Assembly: GCA_030152425.1 (NCBI GenBank)
Contig: JASLJP010000314.1
Location: forward strand, 1-9,038
From: Aquirhabdus sp.
Lineage (GTDB): Bacteria; Pseudomonadota; Gammaproteobacteria; Pseudomonadales; Moraxellaceae
Length of the DNA: 9,038 bases
Direction of reading: 5' to 3'
Shown one piece after another: positions 1-6,438 of this stretch. A program made the position numbers and the translations under genes. The notes beneath the pieces were generated by a model, which did not search any database, was not told where the DNA came from, and saw nothing but the letters and a program-made list of their open reading frames with translations. Numbering within the stretch: the stretch's first letter is position 1; every line of letters starts with the position of its first letter.

Positions 1-1290
1 ACCGCGCGCCTTGAGGCCATGGGGGTCAAAGTCTTTATCGGTCATGATGCGGCCAATATCGAAGGCGCCAATGTACTGGTGGTCTCGACCGCCATCGACC
101 ATGAAAATCCGGAAATCAAAGCCGCGATCCAGAAGCATATCCCTCTGGTCAAACGCGCCGAAATGCTCGGTGAACTGATGCGCTACCGGCATGGTATCGC
201 CGTGGCGGGTACGCATGGTAAAACTACCACCACCAGCCTGCTGACCATGATGCTGGCCGAAGAAGGCCTCGACCCGACATTCGTGATCGGCGGTATGCTG
301 AATAGCCTCGGCAAAAATGCCCAGCTCGGCGAGAGCCGCTATCTGGTGGCAGAGGCCGACGAGAGCGATGCATCGTTCCTGTTCCTGCAGCCGATGGCCG
401 CGATCATCACCAATATCGACGCCGACCATATGGAAACCTATGGCGGCAGCTTTGAAAAACTCAAAGACACCTTTATTCAGTTCCTGCATAACCTGCCGTT
501 TTACGGTCTGGCCGTGCTGTGCGGCGACGATGCCAATATCCGCGAGCTCCTGCCGCGCGTCGGCCGTCCGGTGCTGACCTATGGCTTCGGCGAGGGCAAC
601 GACATCCGCGCCGTGGATGTGGTGCAGCTCGGCATGCAGACCCAGTTTACCGTGCTGCGCAAAGACCGCGCGCCGCTGACCGTGACCACCAATCAACCCG
701 GCCTGCACAACGTGCTGAACGCCCTGGCCGCGATTGGTATCGCCAGCGATGAAGGCGTCAGTGACGAAGCGATCAGCCGTGCGCTGGCTGGCTTTGCCGG
801 TGTCGGTCGTCGCTTCCAGATTCAGGGCGAATATCCGCACAACAACGGCAACATCATCTTGGTCGACGACTACGGTCATCATCCCAAAGAAGTCGAAGTC
901 ACCATCAAGGCTGCGCGGCAGAGCCATCCCGACCGCCGTCTGGTGATGCTATTCCAGCCGCATCGCTATACGCGTACCCGCGACTGTTTTGAAGACTTTG
1001 TCGAGGTGCTGTCGCATGTCGATGTGCTGCTGCTGATGGAAGTCTATCCGGCGGGAGAAAAAGCCATCGTCGGTGCCGACAGTCGCAGTCTGGCACGCAG
1101 TATCCGTGCCCGCGGTCTGGTCGAGCCAATTCTGGTCGATCCGGTCGATCAGCAGTTGCCGCGTGTACTGCAGGGCTTGCTGCATGCTGGCGACCTGCTG
1201 CTGACCCAAGGCGCGGGAAATGTCGGTGCGGTGTCTAACGATCTGGCGGCGAAAGCCCTGTATCTGCAGATAAACTCATCCGCGAGTTAA
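1..1290 (+). CDS. murC: UDP-N-acetylmuramate--L-alanine ligase MurC, 5'-truncated by the window edge
   Basis: MurC is the cytoplasmic ATP-dependent ligase that adds L-alanine to UDP-MurNAc, the first step of the peptidoglycan stem peptide. The reading frame is open from base 1, and the residues before the first ATG (position 19) continue the family alignment, so that ATG is internal. By comparison with E. coli MurC (491 aa), roughly 55-60 N-terminal residues, including much of the Rossmann-like UDP-binding part, lie upstream. Visible are the ATP-binding loop GTHGKTTTT (from nt 208), the AEADESDASF and TNIDADHM segments of the central Mur ligase domain (nt 349-432), an HNVLN motif (nt 706-720), LVDDYGHHP (nt 859-885) and FQPHRYTRTRD of the C-terminal domain, and a terminal GAGNVG. 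All are in the order of the Mur ligase family. MurB is not the next gene; ddl follows after 144 bp. The assignment is secure; only the 5' end is missing. Confidence 0.97.
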   Translation, partial: TARLEAMGVKVFIGHDAANIEGANVLVVSTAIDHENPEIKAAIQKHIPLVKRAEMLGELMRYRHGIAVAGTHGKTTTTSLLTMMLAEEGLDPTFVIGGMLNSLGKNAQLGESRYLVAEADESDASFLFLQPMAAIITNIDADHMETYGGSFEKLKDTFIQFLHNLPFYGLAVLCGDDANIRELLPRVGRPVLTYGFGEGNDIRAVDVVQLGMQTQFTVLRKDRAPLTVTTNQPGLHNVLNALAAIGIASDEGVSDEAISRALAGFAGVGRRFQIQGEYPHNNGNIILVDDYGHHPKEVEVTIKAARQSHPDRRLVMLFQPHRYTRTRDCFEDFVEVLSHVDVLLLMEVYPAGEKAIVGADSRSLARSIRARGLVEPILVDPVDQQLPRVLQGLLHAGDLLLTQGAGNVGAVSNDLAAKALYLQINSSAS

Positions 1291-1434
1291 GGCGATATAA
1301 AAAGATACCAAGAAAGCGTATAAGACGGCAGGTCGCGCATGCTAGATTGCGCGGTTAGTCACACAGTACAACGCGTGGGCTGGCGGAGCGACGCGGTGGC
1401 ATCAGACGATCGATAGCGGTGTATTTGAGAGAAC
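1291..1434 (+). other. murC-ddl spacer (144 bp) with a small hairpin and a weak promoter-like element
   Basis: No gene is seen here. A 6-bp inverted repeat, CGCGCA (1334-1339) and TGCGCG (1348-1353) with an 8-nt loop, overlaps TGCTAGATT (1340-1348), which resembles an extended -10 (TGn plus TAGATT). No convincing -35 stands 16-18 bp upstream and no T-run follows the hairpin, so neither a promoter nor a terminator is established. In many dcw clusters this junction is only a few bases, so the length itself is the notable point. Confidence 0.35.
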
Positions 1435-2418
1435 ATGAGTTTAAAAACTATGGAACAATTTGGCAAAGTTGCGGTGTTATTCGGTGGCAATTCCGGCGAG
1501 CGTGAAGTGTCGCTGAAAAGTGGTCAGGCAGTGCTGGACGCGCTGCAAAGCTCGGGCGTACAGGCCGAGGCCTTTGACCCGGCCGTGCGTGCCATCACCG
1601 ATCTGACCCAGTACGACCGCGCCTTTATCGTGCTGCATGGTCGCGGGGGGGAAGACGGCCAGATCCAAGGCCTGCTGGAGTGGATGAATATCCCCTATAC
1701 CGGCTCAGGCGTTTTGGCCTCGGCGCTGGGCATGGACAAAGCCCGCACCAAACAACTGTGGAAAGGCGTCGGGCTGCCGACTGCGCCCTATCGCCTGCTG
1801 GATGAAAAAACCAATCTGGCCGACGTGATCGCCGAGCTGGGTCTGCCGCTGATCATCAAGCCCGTGCATGAAGGCTCCAGTATCGGCATGAGCAAGGTCG
1901 AGTCGCTGGCGCAGTTTGAGCCGGCCTATCTCGCCGCCCGGGGTCATGATGCCGTGGTCATGGCGGAAGCCTGGATCACCGGTCGCGAGTTCACCGTGGT
2001 GATCTTAAACGGCAAAGCCCTGCCAGTGATCCGCCTGCAGCCACCGAAAGACGTGGCATTCTACGACTATCAAGCCAAATATGTGCGCAACGACACCCAG
2101 TACGGCATCCCATCGGGTCTGAGCGAGAGTGAAGAAAAAGCCCTGCAAGCCATGGCTGTGCAAGCCTTCGACGCCGTGGGCGCCACCGGCTGGGGTCGGA
2201 TCGACGCCATGCAGGATCAGGAAGGCCGCTTCTGGCTGCTGGAAGTGAACACCGTGCCGGGCATGACCGACCACTCGCTGGTGCCGATGGCTGCGCGTGC
2301 GGTCGGCTTCTCCTTTGCCGAGCTGTGTGTCGAGATTTTGGGCCAGACTTTACATGCCGAGACGGCGGACGTGATCCCGCACGCCGACCTCAGTGCAACG
2401 ACCATACACGCCAGTTGA
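1435..2418 (+). CDS. ddl: D-alanine--D-alanine ligase (DdlB type)
   Basis: Ddl is the cytoplasmic ATP-grasp ligase that joins two D-alanines into the dipeptide later added by MurF. The 327-residue protein aligns along its length with E. coli DdlB. Visible are GGNSGEREVS (18-26; Glu22 matches catalytic Glu15), LHGRGGEDG (67-75), the ATP-grasp segment KPVHEGSSIGMSK (142-154), FYDYQAKY (209-216; Lys215 and Tyr216), GWGRID (252-257) and LLEVNTVPGMT (268-278; Glu270 and Asn272 for Mg2+). The metal and active-site residues thus fall at the E. coli positions. A tail of about 20 residues after residue 305 is poorly conserved. The start at 1435 is preferred because GAGAG (1427-1431) lies just upstream, although the gap is short; an ATG at 1450 is too far from it. 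ftsQ starts 13 bp downstream, so the two are probably cotranscribed. Confidence 0.97.
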   Translation: MSLKTMEQFGKVAVLFGGNSGEREVSLKSGQAVLDALQSSGVQAEAFDPAVRAITDLTQYDRAFIVLHGRGGEDGQIQGLLEWMNIPYTGSGVLASALGMDKARTKQLWKGVGLPTAPYRLLDEKTNLADVIAELGLPLIIKPVHEGSSIGMSKVESLAQFEPAYLAARGHDAVVMAEAWITGREFTVVILNGKALPVIRLQPPKDVAFYDYQAKYVRNDTQYGIPSGLSESEEKALQAMAVQAFDAVGATGWGRIDAMQDQEGRFWLLEVNTVPGMTDHSLVPMAARAVGFSFAELCVEILGQTLHAETADVIPHADLSATTIHAS

Positions 2419-2431
2419 GTAACGATTAGAC

Positions 2432-3328
2432 ATGGCACAATCCCCCGCACTCTCCCGCAAACCTGCCGATCCTAAAGGTGGCAAAGGCAGCGCAAAAAGC
2501 GCGCCGCAGGCTGCACCGCGGTCCTTTGGCGAAAAAATGTCGGATTGGGGCAGTTGGATACTCATGGGTGCTGCCCTCGTGCTGTGCGGCATGGGGCTCT
2601 GGGGCGTCGCGCATCGTCTGCGTCACGCGCCGGTCGCCGAAGTCATGTATACCGGCGAGATCAGCGCCGTGCAGCAGCGTCAGTTGCAGCAAAAAATTCA
2701 GCCGCTGGTGCATGAAAATTATTTTAGTGCCGACCTGACCAGTATCCGTGATGCCGCGCTCGCGCTGTCATGGGTCGAGAGCGTCACCGTCACGCGCCAT
2801 TGGCCGGATGGTTTGCTGGTGCGGGTCATTCCGCGTCAGCCCATCGCGCGCTGGGGTAGTGGTCGACTGTTGAGCGGTCGCGGTGTGGTGTTTACCGAGG
2901 CGGCATGGCAGGCGCATCAGGAGTTGCCACTCCTGCATGGCCCGACCAGTCAGTCGTTGGCGATGATGCAGCAGTATCAGCAGATTGATCAGTGGTTTGT
3001 GCCACTCGGTTTACGCTTAAAAGAGCTGTATCTGACCGACCGGATGACGTGGTTTATGTCGTTTGACAGCGGCCTGCGCGTGATCGTCGATCAGGAGCAG
3101 ACCAATCTCAAGCTGCAGCGCTTTAGTGAACTGGGGCAGCAGGATGAAAAACTGCGTAGCCTGTGGCCACGGATTGCGGCAGTGGATCTGCGCTATCGCA
3201 ATGGCATGGCACTGCAGTGGAAAGACGCCTCCGCCACTCGTCGGCTGGCTGCAAACACCGCCGCGCCAACTGCGATAATCCCGACCACGCAGCCAGTCGC
3301 TGCCGTCGCGGTGACCAGCGAGCTATAA
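2432..3328 (+). CDS. ftsQ: cell division protein FtsQ
   Basis: FtsQ is a bitopic inner-membrane divisome protein that, with FtsB and FtsL, links the cytoplasmic ring to septal peptidoglycan synthesis. The 298 residues show the expected layout: a basic, Ala/Lys/Pro-rich cytoplasmic tail (1-38), one membrane segment (about 41-60), then a periplasmic POTRA domain (about 68-136). That domain contains SWVESVTVTRHWPDGLLVRV (113-132) followed by IPRQPIARWG (133-142), the clearest FtsQ signature. The beta domain follows, with LLSGRGVVF (146-154) and RYRNGMALQWKD near the end. About 33 residues after that are Ala/Thr/Pro-rich and probably disordered. The start lies 13 bp after ddl; there is no strong ribosome-binding site, so translational coupling to ddl is likely (inference). 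Similarity outside the POTRA motif is moderate, as is usual for FtsQ. Confidence 0.94.
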   Translation: MAQSPALSRKPADPKGGKGSAKSAPQAAPRSFGEKMSDWGSWILMGAALVLCGMGLWGVAHRLRHAPVAEVMYTGEISAVQQRQLQQKIQPLVHENYFSADLTSIRDAALALSWVESVTVTRHWPDGLLVRVIPRQPIARWGSGRLLSGRGVVFTEAAWQAHQELPLLHGPTSQSLAMMQQYQQIDQWFVPLGLRLKELYLTDRMTWFMSFDSGLRVIVDQEQTNLKLQRFSELGQQDEKLRSLWPRIAAVDLRYRNGMALQWKDASATRRLAANTAAPTAIIPTTQPVAAVAVTSEL

Positions 3329-3531
3329 GCCGCCGGTTTAGGCACGCGCTGTGCATGCTTGCGTGGGGCAGCGGTGTTTTAAGCGGAGGGCTAGAGGTGA
3401 TTGTGAGGCGCTTTGTGGGTTTTTTGAAGTAACCGGGTTTTACGCGCTATGCTATGCATAGAATAGGTGCATGACCTGGGTGGTGTATATCGAATGTTGA
3501 CTATGGGCGGTGTAAAAAGTGGGCTGTACAG
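3329..3531 (+). promoter_or_regulatory. ftsQ-ftsA spacer (203 bp) with a candidate ftsA promoter
   Basis: No gene is seen. The best sigma70-like match is TTGAAG (3424-3429), an 18-bp spacer, then TATGCT (3448-3453), which would give a leader of roughly 70 nt for ftsA. A perfect 10-bp palindrome CTATGCATAG (3452-3461) overlaps the -10 edge and could be an operator (inference). Nearer the 5' end, CACGC (3343-3347) and GCGTG (3361-3365) could pair across a 13-nt loop, but no T-run follows. A TTGACT at 3497-3502 has no -10 partner at normal spacing. Confidence 0.4.
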
Positions 3532-4809
3532 ATGAGTGAGATTGAAACAATACCGACGATCGTGGCGATAGATGTCGGCACGCACAAAGTTGCGGTACTC
3601 ATAGGTCGTGTTCATGCCGCTGATCGGATTGAAGTGATTGGGCTCGGTCACGCCATCAACCGCGGTATGAACAAAGGCATGATCAGCAATATGGACAAGG
3701 TCGTGGCCTCGATCAAAGAAGCCGTCGCCTTGGCCGAAGACATGGCCGACTGCCGCGTGCACAGCGCGTGGGTGGCGATCCCCAGTCCCGAGCTGCAAAG
3801 TTTTAACGCGTCTGGCCGTACACCCGTGGCCAACGGCACGATCACCACCGCAGAGATCGTTCGCACCCTAGAGACTGCCAAGAGCAGTCACCTGATGCCG
3901 ACCCACTACCTGATCAACTCCGTGCCGCTCGGCATCGCCATTGATGACAGCGACGAGTGGGCAGAGTATCCGATCAACATGGCTGCACACGCCATCACAG
4001 GTCATTATCATCTGATGATGCTGCCGAACAACACCATGCAAAATTTGGATAAGGCGTTAAAGCTGGCCAATATTGGTGTTGAGCGCATGGTGATCGCCAA
4101 TCTGGCGACCGCCGAGTCTACGTTGCTGCGTGATGAAAAAGATTTTGGGGTCTGTCTGGTCGATATCGGCGCAGGCACCACGGCGATCTCCGTCTATCTG
4201 GAAAACCGCCTGATCCTCAGTCACACCATCCCGCGCGGTGGTGAGAATGTGACGCGCGATATCGCGTCGGTCCTGCATACCTCGGCCGAACAAGCCGAAA
4301 CCCTGAAAGTGCGCTATGGCGGCGTCAACCGCGAGTTGATCCGTGCCGATCAGATGATCCATGTGGCCGGTGTCGGCAGCAATCCGGGGCTGACCTTGAG
4401 CCGGATGGATCTGGCGGACATCATCATCGCCCGCTATGAAGAGATCTTTGAAGAAATCCGTCGTCTGCTGGTCGATAGCGGTGCGTTTGGCGTTCTGCGT
4501 CATGGCATCGTACTGTCCGGCGCAGCCTGTCAGATCGAAGGCATCGTCAGCCTCGCGCGTCAGGCGACCGGTGTGCCGGTGCATCTGGGCAATCATCCTG
4601 CCAGTGTGGAAATCCGTGATGATCGCAAGCCATTGCTGCATCGTGCGATTTTCGCCACCACCAGCGGTTTGCTGCTCTATAGCCAAAGCGAAAGCCAGCG
4701 CTGGAGCGAAGAGGCCGATCGCGATGCCGGTCGCGGTGAGCAGATCGTCAACCGCTTGATGGTCACCCCGTGGAAACGCATGGTGGATGTGCTGCGCTCA
4801 ATATTTTAA
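3532..4809 (+). CDS. ftsA: cell division protein FtsA
   Basis: FtsA is an actin-like ATPase that anchors FtsZ filaments to the inner membrane and recruits later divisome proteins. The 425 residues carry the phosphate-1 segment VAIDVGTHKVAVLIG (11-25), the FtsA-specific 1C subdomain region (about 85-165), the phosphate-2 segment VCLVDIGAGTTAISVY (207-222), an adenosine-type motif GIVLSGAACQIEGI (325-338), and a C-terminal amphipathic helix ending KRMVDVLRSIF that would be the membrane-targeting sequence. Wording such as GTHKV, HSAW and TGHYHLMMLP resembles Acinetobacter FtsA as I recall it, and is the main reason for placing the window in Moraxellaceae. No other in-frame ATG, GTG or TTG lies between 3532 and an upstream TGA at 3472, so the start is fixed. 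There is no clear Shine-Dalgarno sequence, which may mean low or controlled translation (inference). Confidence 0.97.
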   Translation: MSEIETIPTIVAIDVGTHKVAVLIGRVHAADRIEVIGLGHAINRGMNKGMISNMDKVVASIKEAVALAEDMADCRVHSAWVAIPSPELQSFNASGRTPVANGTITTAEIVRTLETAKSSHLMPTHYLINSVPLGIAIDDSDEWAEYPINMAAHAITGHYHLMMLPNNTMQNLDKALKLANIGVERMVIANLATAESTLLRDEKDFGVCLVDIGAGTTAISVYLENRLILSHTIPRGGENVTRDIASVLHTSAEQAETLKVRYGGVNRELIRADQMIHVAGVGSNPGLTLSRMDLADIIIARYEEIFEEIRRLLVDSGAFGVLRHGIVLSGAACQIEGIVSLARQATGVPVHLGNHPASVEIRDDRKPLLHRAIFATTSGLLLYSQSESQRWSEEADRDAGRGEQIVNRLMVTPWKRMVDVLRSIF

Positions 4810-5051
4810 AGGGTTTGCCGCGTGTCATCGCGCGGATTTTCGGTTTTGAAATGGTTTCAAATTGGTTGTTCTGTAGAGTCTGGGGACGAATGGTGTGGAT
4901 AGCGCGAGTTGTCCGACACGATTAGGGAACTCAACAGAACTTAAACGTATGATCACATGATTTCGTGCAATGACTAGGCAGCAACTAGTTTAGAATAGCT
5001 CGCAAAAGCGACTAGCCATTGCCGCATTATTAATTTTGGAGACAGTACACC
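4810..5051 (+). promoter_or_regulatory. ftsA-ftsZ spacer (242 bp) with promoter-like elements and inverted repeats
   Basis: No gene is seen. Two -10-like hexamers stand out: TATGAT (4948-4953), with no good -35, and TAGAAT (4991-4996), with ATGACT (4970-4975) 15 bp upstream. Just before the latter, GCAATGACTAG and GCAGCAACTAG (4967-4988) form an imperfect 11-bp tandem repeat (8 of 11 bases match), a possible activator site. Other elements are the inverted repeat TTTGAAA-TGG-TTTCAAA (4845-4861), CCGCG/CGCGG (4818-4835) followed by ATTTT, a leader hairpin at 4996-5014 (7 bp with one bulged C, loop AAAA), and a DnaA-box-like TGTGGATAG (4894-4902). A dedicated ftsZ promoter here fits the usual need for extra FtsZ, but the exact promoter is uncertain. 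Confidence 0.45.
5038..5041 (+). promoter_or_regulatory. ribosome-binding site of ftsZ (GGAG)
   Basis: GGAG within TTTTGGAGAC lies 10 nt before the ftsZ ATG at 5052. It is clearer than any site in front of ftsA or lpxC, consistent with high FtsZ synthesis, and supports the chosen ftsZ start. Confidence 0.75.
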
Positions 5052-6239
5052 ATGTCCGCTTATACATTGGTGCAAGATGAAACGGCCGACAACAACGGAC
5101 TGGCACGCTTTACCGCGATCGGTGTTGGTGGCGGTGGCGGCAATTCGATCGAACACATGGTTCGCTCCGGCATCAAAGGCGTATCCTTTGCATGCGCCAA
5201 TACCGACCGTCAAGCGCTGGACCGCATGTCCGCGCCAAACCGCATCCAGCTCGGTCTGCAGACCAGCCGTGGCCTCGGTGCCGGTGCAGACCCACAGGTC
5301 GGCCGTCTGGCCGCGCAAGAAGAGCACGAACGTATCCGTGAAACCTTACAAGGCTCCGACATGGTGTTTATCACTGCCGGTATGGGCGGCGGTACCGGTA
5401 CCGGTGCAGCCCCAGTCGTCGCTGAGATCGCCAAAGAAATGGGCATCCTCACCGTCGCCGTGGTCACCACCCCGTTCCAGTTTGAAGGCAAGCGCCGTCT
5501 GGCCTCGGCCGAGAGCGGTATCGAAGACCTGTCACAGTATGTTGACTCGCTGATCACCATCCCGAACGACAAGCTGATGAGCGTGTATAGCAATCTGTCG
5601 GTGGTCGACGCGTTTAAACGCGCGGACGACGTGGTGTTGAACGCAGTACGCGGCATCTCCGACCTGATCATCAACCCCGGCATGATCAATATCGACTTCG
5701 CCGACATCCGTGCCGCGATGACCGCCCGTGGCCATGCCATGATGGGTATCGGTACCGCCAAAGGCGACGACCGCGCCCGCATCGCCACCGAAATGGCCAT
5801 CCGCAGCCCGCTGCTGGACAACGTGCTGCTCGAAGGCGCGCAAGGTCTGTTGGTCAATATCACAGCGGCAGACGTCAAACTGCACGAATTCAGCATCGTT
5901 GGTGAAGTGATCGCCCAGATCGCCGATCCAGATGCCAATATTTTCGTCGGTATGGTGGTTGACCCTGAAGCCGGTGAAGAGCTGCGCATCACCGTGATCG
6001 CCACCGGCCTGAGCCGTGATGAGCGCATCATGCCGCAGCAGCGCCGTCCGATCCCAACCCGCAAAGACCAAGTGGCCCTGCCTCTGGACGATGCCGATGC
6101 CCCCGCGATCGACCGTCGTCACACCGGACTGTCCGAGCCATTGGCTGCGGCCGAGCCGGTTGCCGCAGCGCCGGCCGAGCGTGCTGCCGGATCGCCGATC
6201 CGCATTCAAGACTTCTTGAAAAACCAGCAAAAACGCTAA
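5052..6239 (+). CDS. ftsZ: cell division protein FtsZ
   Basis: FtsZ is the tubulin-like GTPase that polymerises at midcell and organises the divisome. The 395 residues include GVGGGGGNSI (24-33), the tubulin signature GGGTGTG (112-118), the FEGKRR region (144-149), the synergy loop NIDFADIR (213-220; Asp215 and Asp218 match the catalytic aspartates of E. coli FtsZ), and LRITVIATGL (311-320) closing the GTPase fold. A linker of about 60 residues, rich in Ala, Pro and Glu, leads to the C-terminal peptide SPIRIQDFLKNQQKR (381-395). This is the docking peptide for FtsA, ZipA and similar partners, but it has IQDFLKNQ where E. coli has IPAFLRKQ. ftsA lies 242 bp upstream and a strong terminator 42 bp downstream, so ftsZ ends the division transcript. 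Confidence 0.98.
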   Translation: MSAYTLVQDETADNNGLARFTAIGVGGGGGNSIEHMVRSGIKGVSFACANTDRQALDRMSAPNRIQLGLQTSRGLGAGADPQVGRLAAQEEHERIRETLQGSDMVFITAGMGGGTGTGAAPVVAEIAKEMGILTVAVVTTPFQFEGKRRLASAESGIEDLSQYVDSLITIPNDKLMSVYSNLSVVDAFKRADDVVLNAVRGISDLIINPGMINIDFADIRAAMTARGHAMMGIGTAKGDDRARIATEMAIRSPLLDNVLLEGAQGLLVNITAADVKLHEFSIVGEVIAQIADPDANIFVGMVVDPEAGEELRITVIATGLSRDERIMPQQRRPIPTRKDQVALPLDDADAPAIDRRHTGLSEPLAAAEPVAAAPAERAAGSPIRIQDFLKNQQKR

Positions 6240-6253
6240 GCAAATCCCCCCGC

Positions 6254-6269
6254 CGCCCGTGATCGGGCG
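6254..6269 (+). repeat. GC-rich hairpin after ftsZ
   Basis: CGCCCG (6254-6259) and CGGGCG (6264-6269) form a perfect 6-bp stem with loop TGAT, 14 bp after the ftsZ stop. No T-run follows. It probably protects the 3' end of the mRNA or assists the stronger terminator just downstream (inference). Confidence 0.5.
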
Positions 6270-6280
6270 TCTGGATCTAC

Positions 6281-6312
6281 AAAAAAGCCCATCACAGTGA
6301 TGGGCTTTTTTT
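6281..6312. terminator. strong, near-symmetrical intrinsic terminator after ftsZ
   Basis: AAAAAAGCCCATCA (6281-6294), loop CAG, then TGATGGGCTTTTTT (6298-6311) plus one more T form a GC-rich 8-bp core extended by A/T pairs. The + strand ends in seven T residues. The run of A on the left means it could also stop transcription arriving from the - strand, though no - strand gene ends here. It separates ftsZ from lpxC. Confidence 0.93.
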
Positions 6313-6377
6313 GCGCCACACGGGTGACGATTGATGTTTGCGGCACTGGTTTTTAGTGTCAAATCCCGCTAGGAGAG

Positions 6378-6393
6378 TTGGCAGTTTTGCCAA
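6378..6393. repeat. inverted repeat TTGGCA-N4-TGCCAA over the lpxC -35
   Basis: TTGGCA (6378-6383), GTTT, then TGCCAA (6388-6393) is a perfect 6+6 palindrome. Its left arm coincides with the candidate -35 and its right arm lies in the spacer, a position where a dimeric repressor would block polymerase. No known regulator is assigned. Confidence 0.5.
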
Positions 6394-6406
6394 TCAATGT
6401 TAGCAT
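6378..6406 (+). promoter_or_regulatory. candidate sigma70 promoter of lpxC
   Basis: TTGGCA (6378-6383) matches the -35 consensus at 5 of 6 bases and is followed after exactly 17 bp by TAGCAT (6401-6406), 4 of 6 to the -10. The implied start would give a leader of about 25 nt before the lpxC ATG. Lying just after the ftsZ terminator, it is well placed to be the main lpxC promoter. A perfect inverted repeat overlaps its -35. Confidence 0.65.
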
Positions 6407-6438
6407 GGCGCTGTCTTGTAATATTTTGAAATAAAAAA

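Noticed and set aside
3391..3798. Open frame (135 codons) on the - strand covering the ftsQ-ftsA spacer
   Set aside because: It would overlap the ftsA start by 267 bp, resembles no family, and the spacer part reads as low-information sequence.
4057..4686. Open frame (209 codons) on the - strand inside ftsA
   Set aside because: Antisense shadow of a well-supported FtsA; composition is low-information and no motif is seen.
4818..4839. Intrinsic terminator after ftsA (CCGCG/CGCGG followed by ATTTT)
   Set aside because: The stem is only 5 bp with an 8-nt loop and four T residues; too weak to call beside the clear terminator after ftsZ.
5210..6064. Long open frame (284 codons) on the - strand across ftsZ
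   Set aside because: It lies wholly inside ftsZ, its translation is Ser/Arg/Pro-rich without a recognisable domain, and it is explained by GC-rich third positions of ftsZ read in reverse.
5532..6362. Open frame (276 codons) on the - strand crossing the ftsZ end and the terminator
   Set aside because: His/Asp/Gly-rich antisense shadow of ftsZ that would have to run through the strong terminator hairpin; no ribosome-binding site or family seen.
6378..6393. Sigma54-type promoter before lpxC (TTGGCA ... TTGC)
   Set aside because: The GG and GC pairs are separated by 7 bases, not the 10 required between the -24 and -12 elements.
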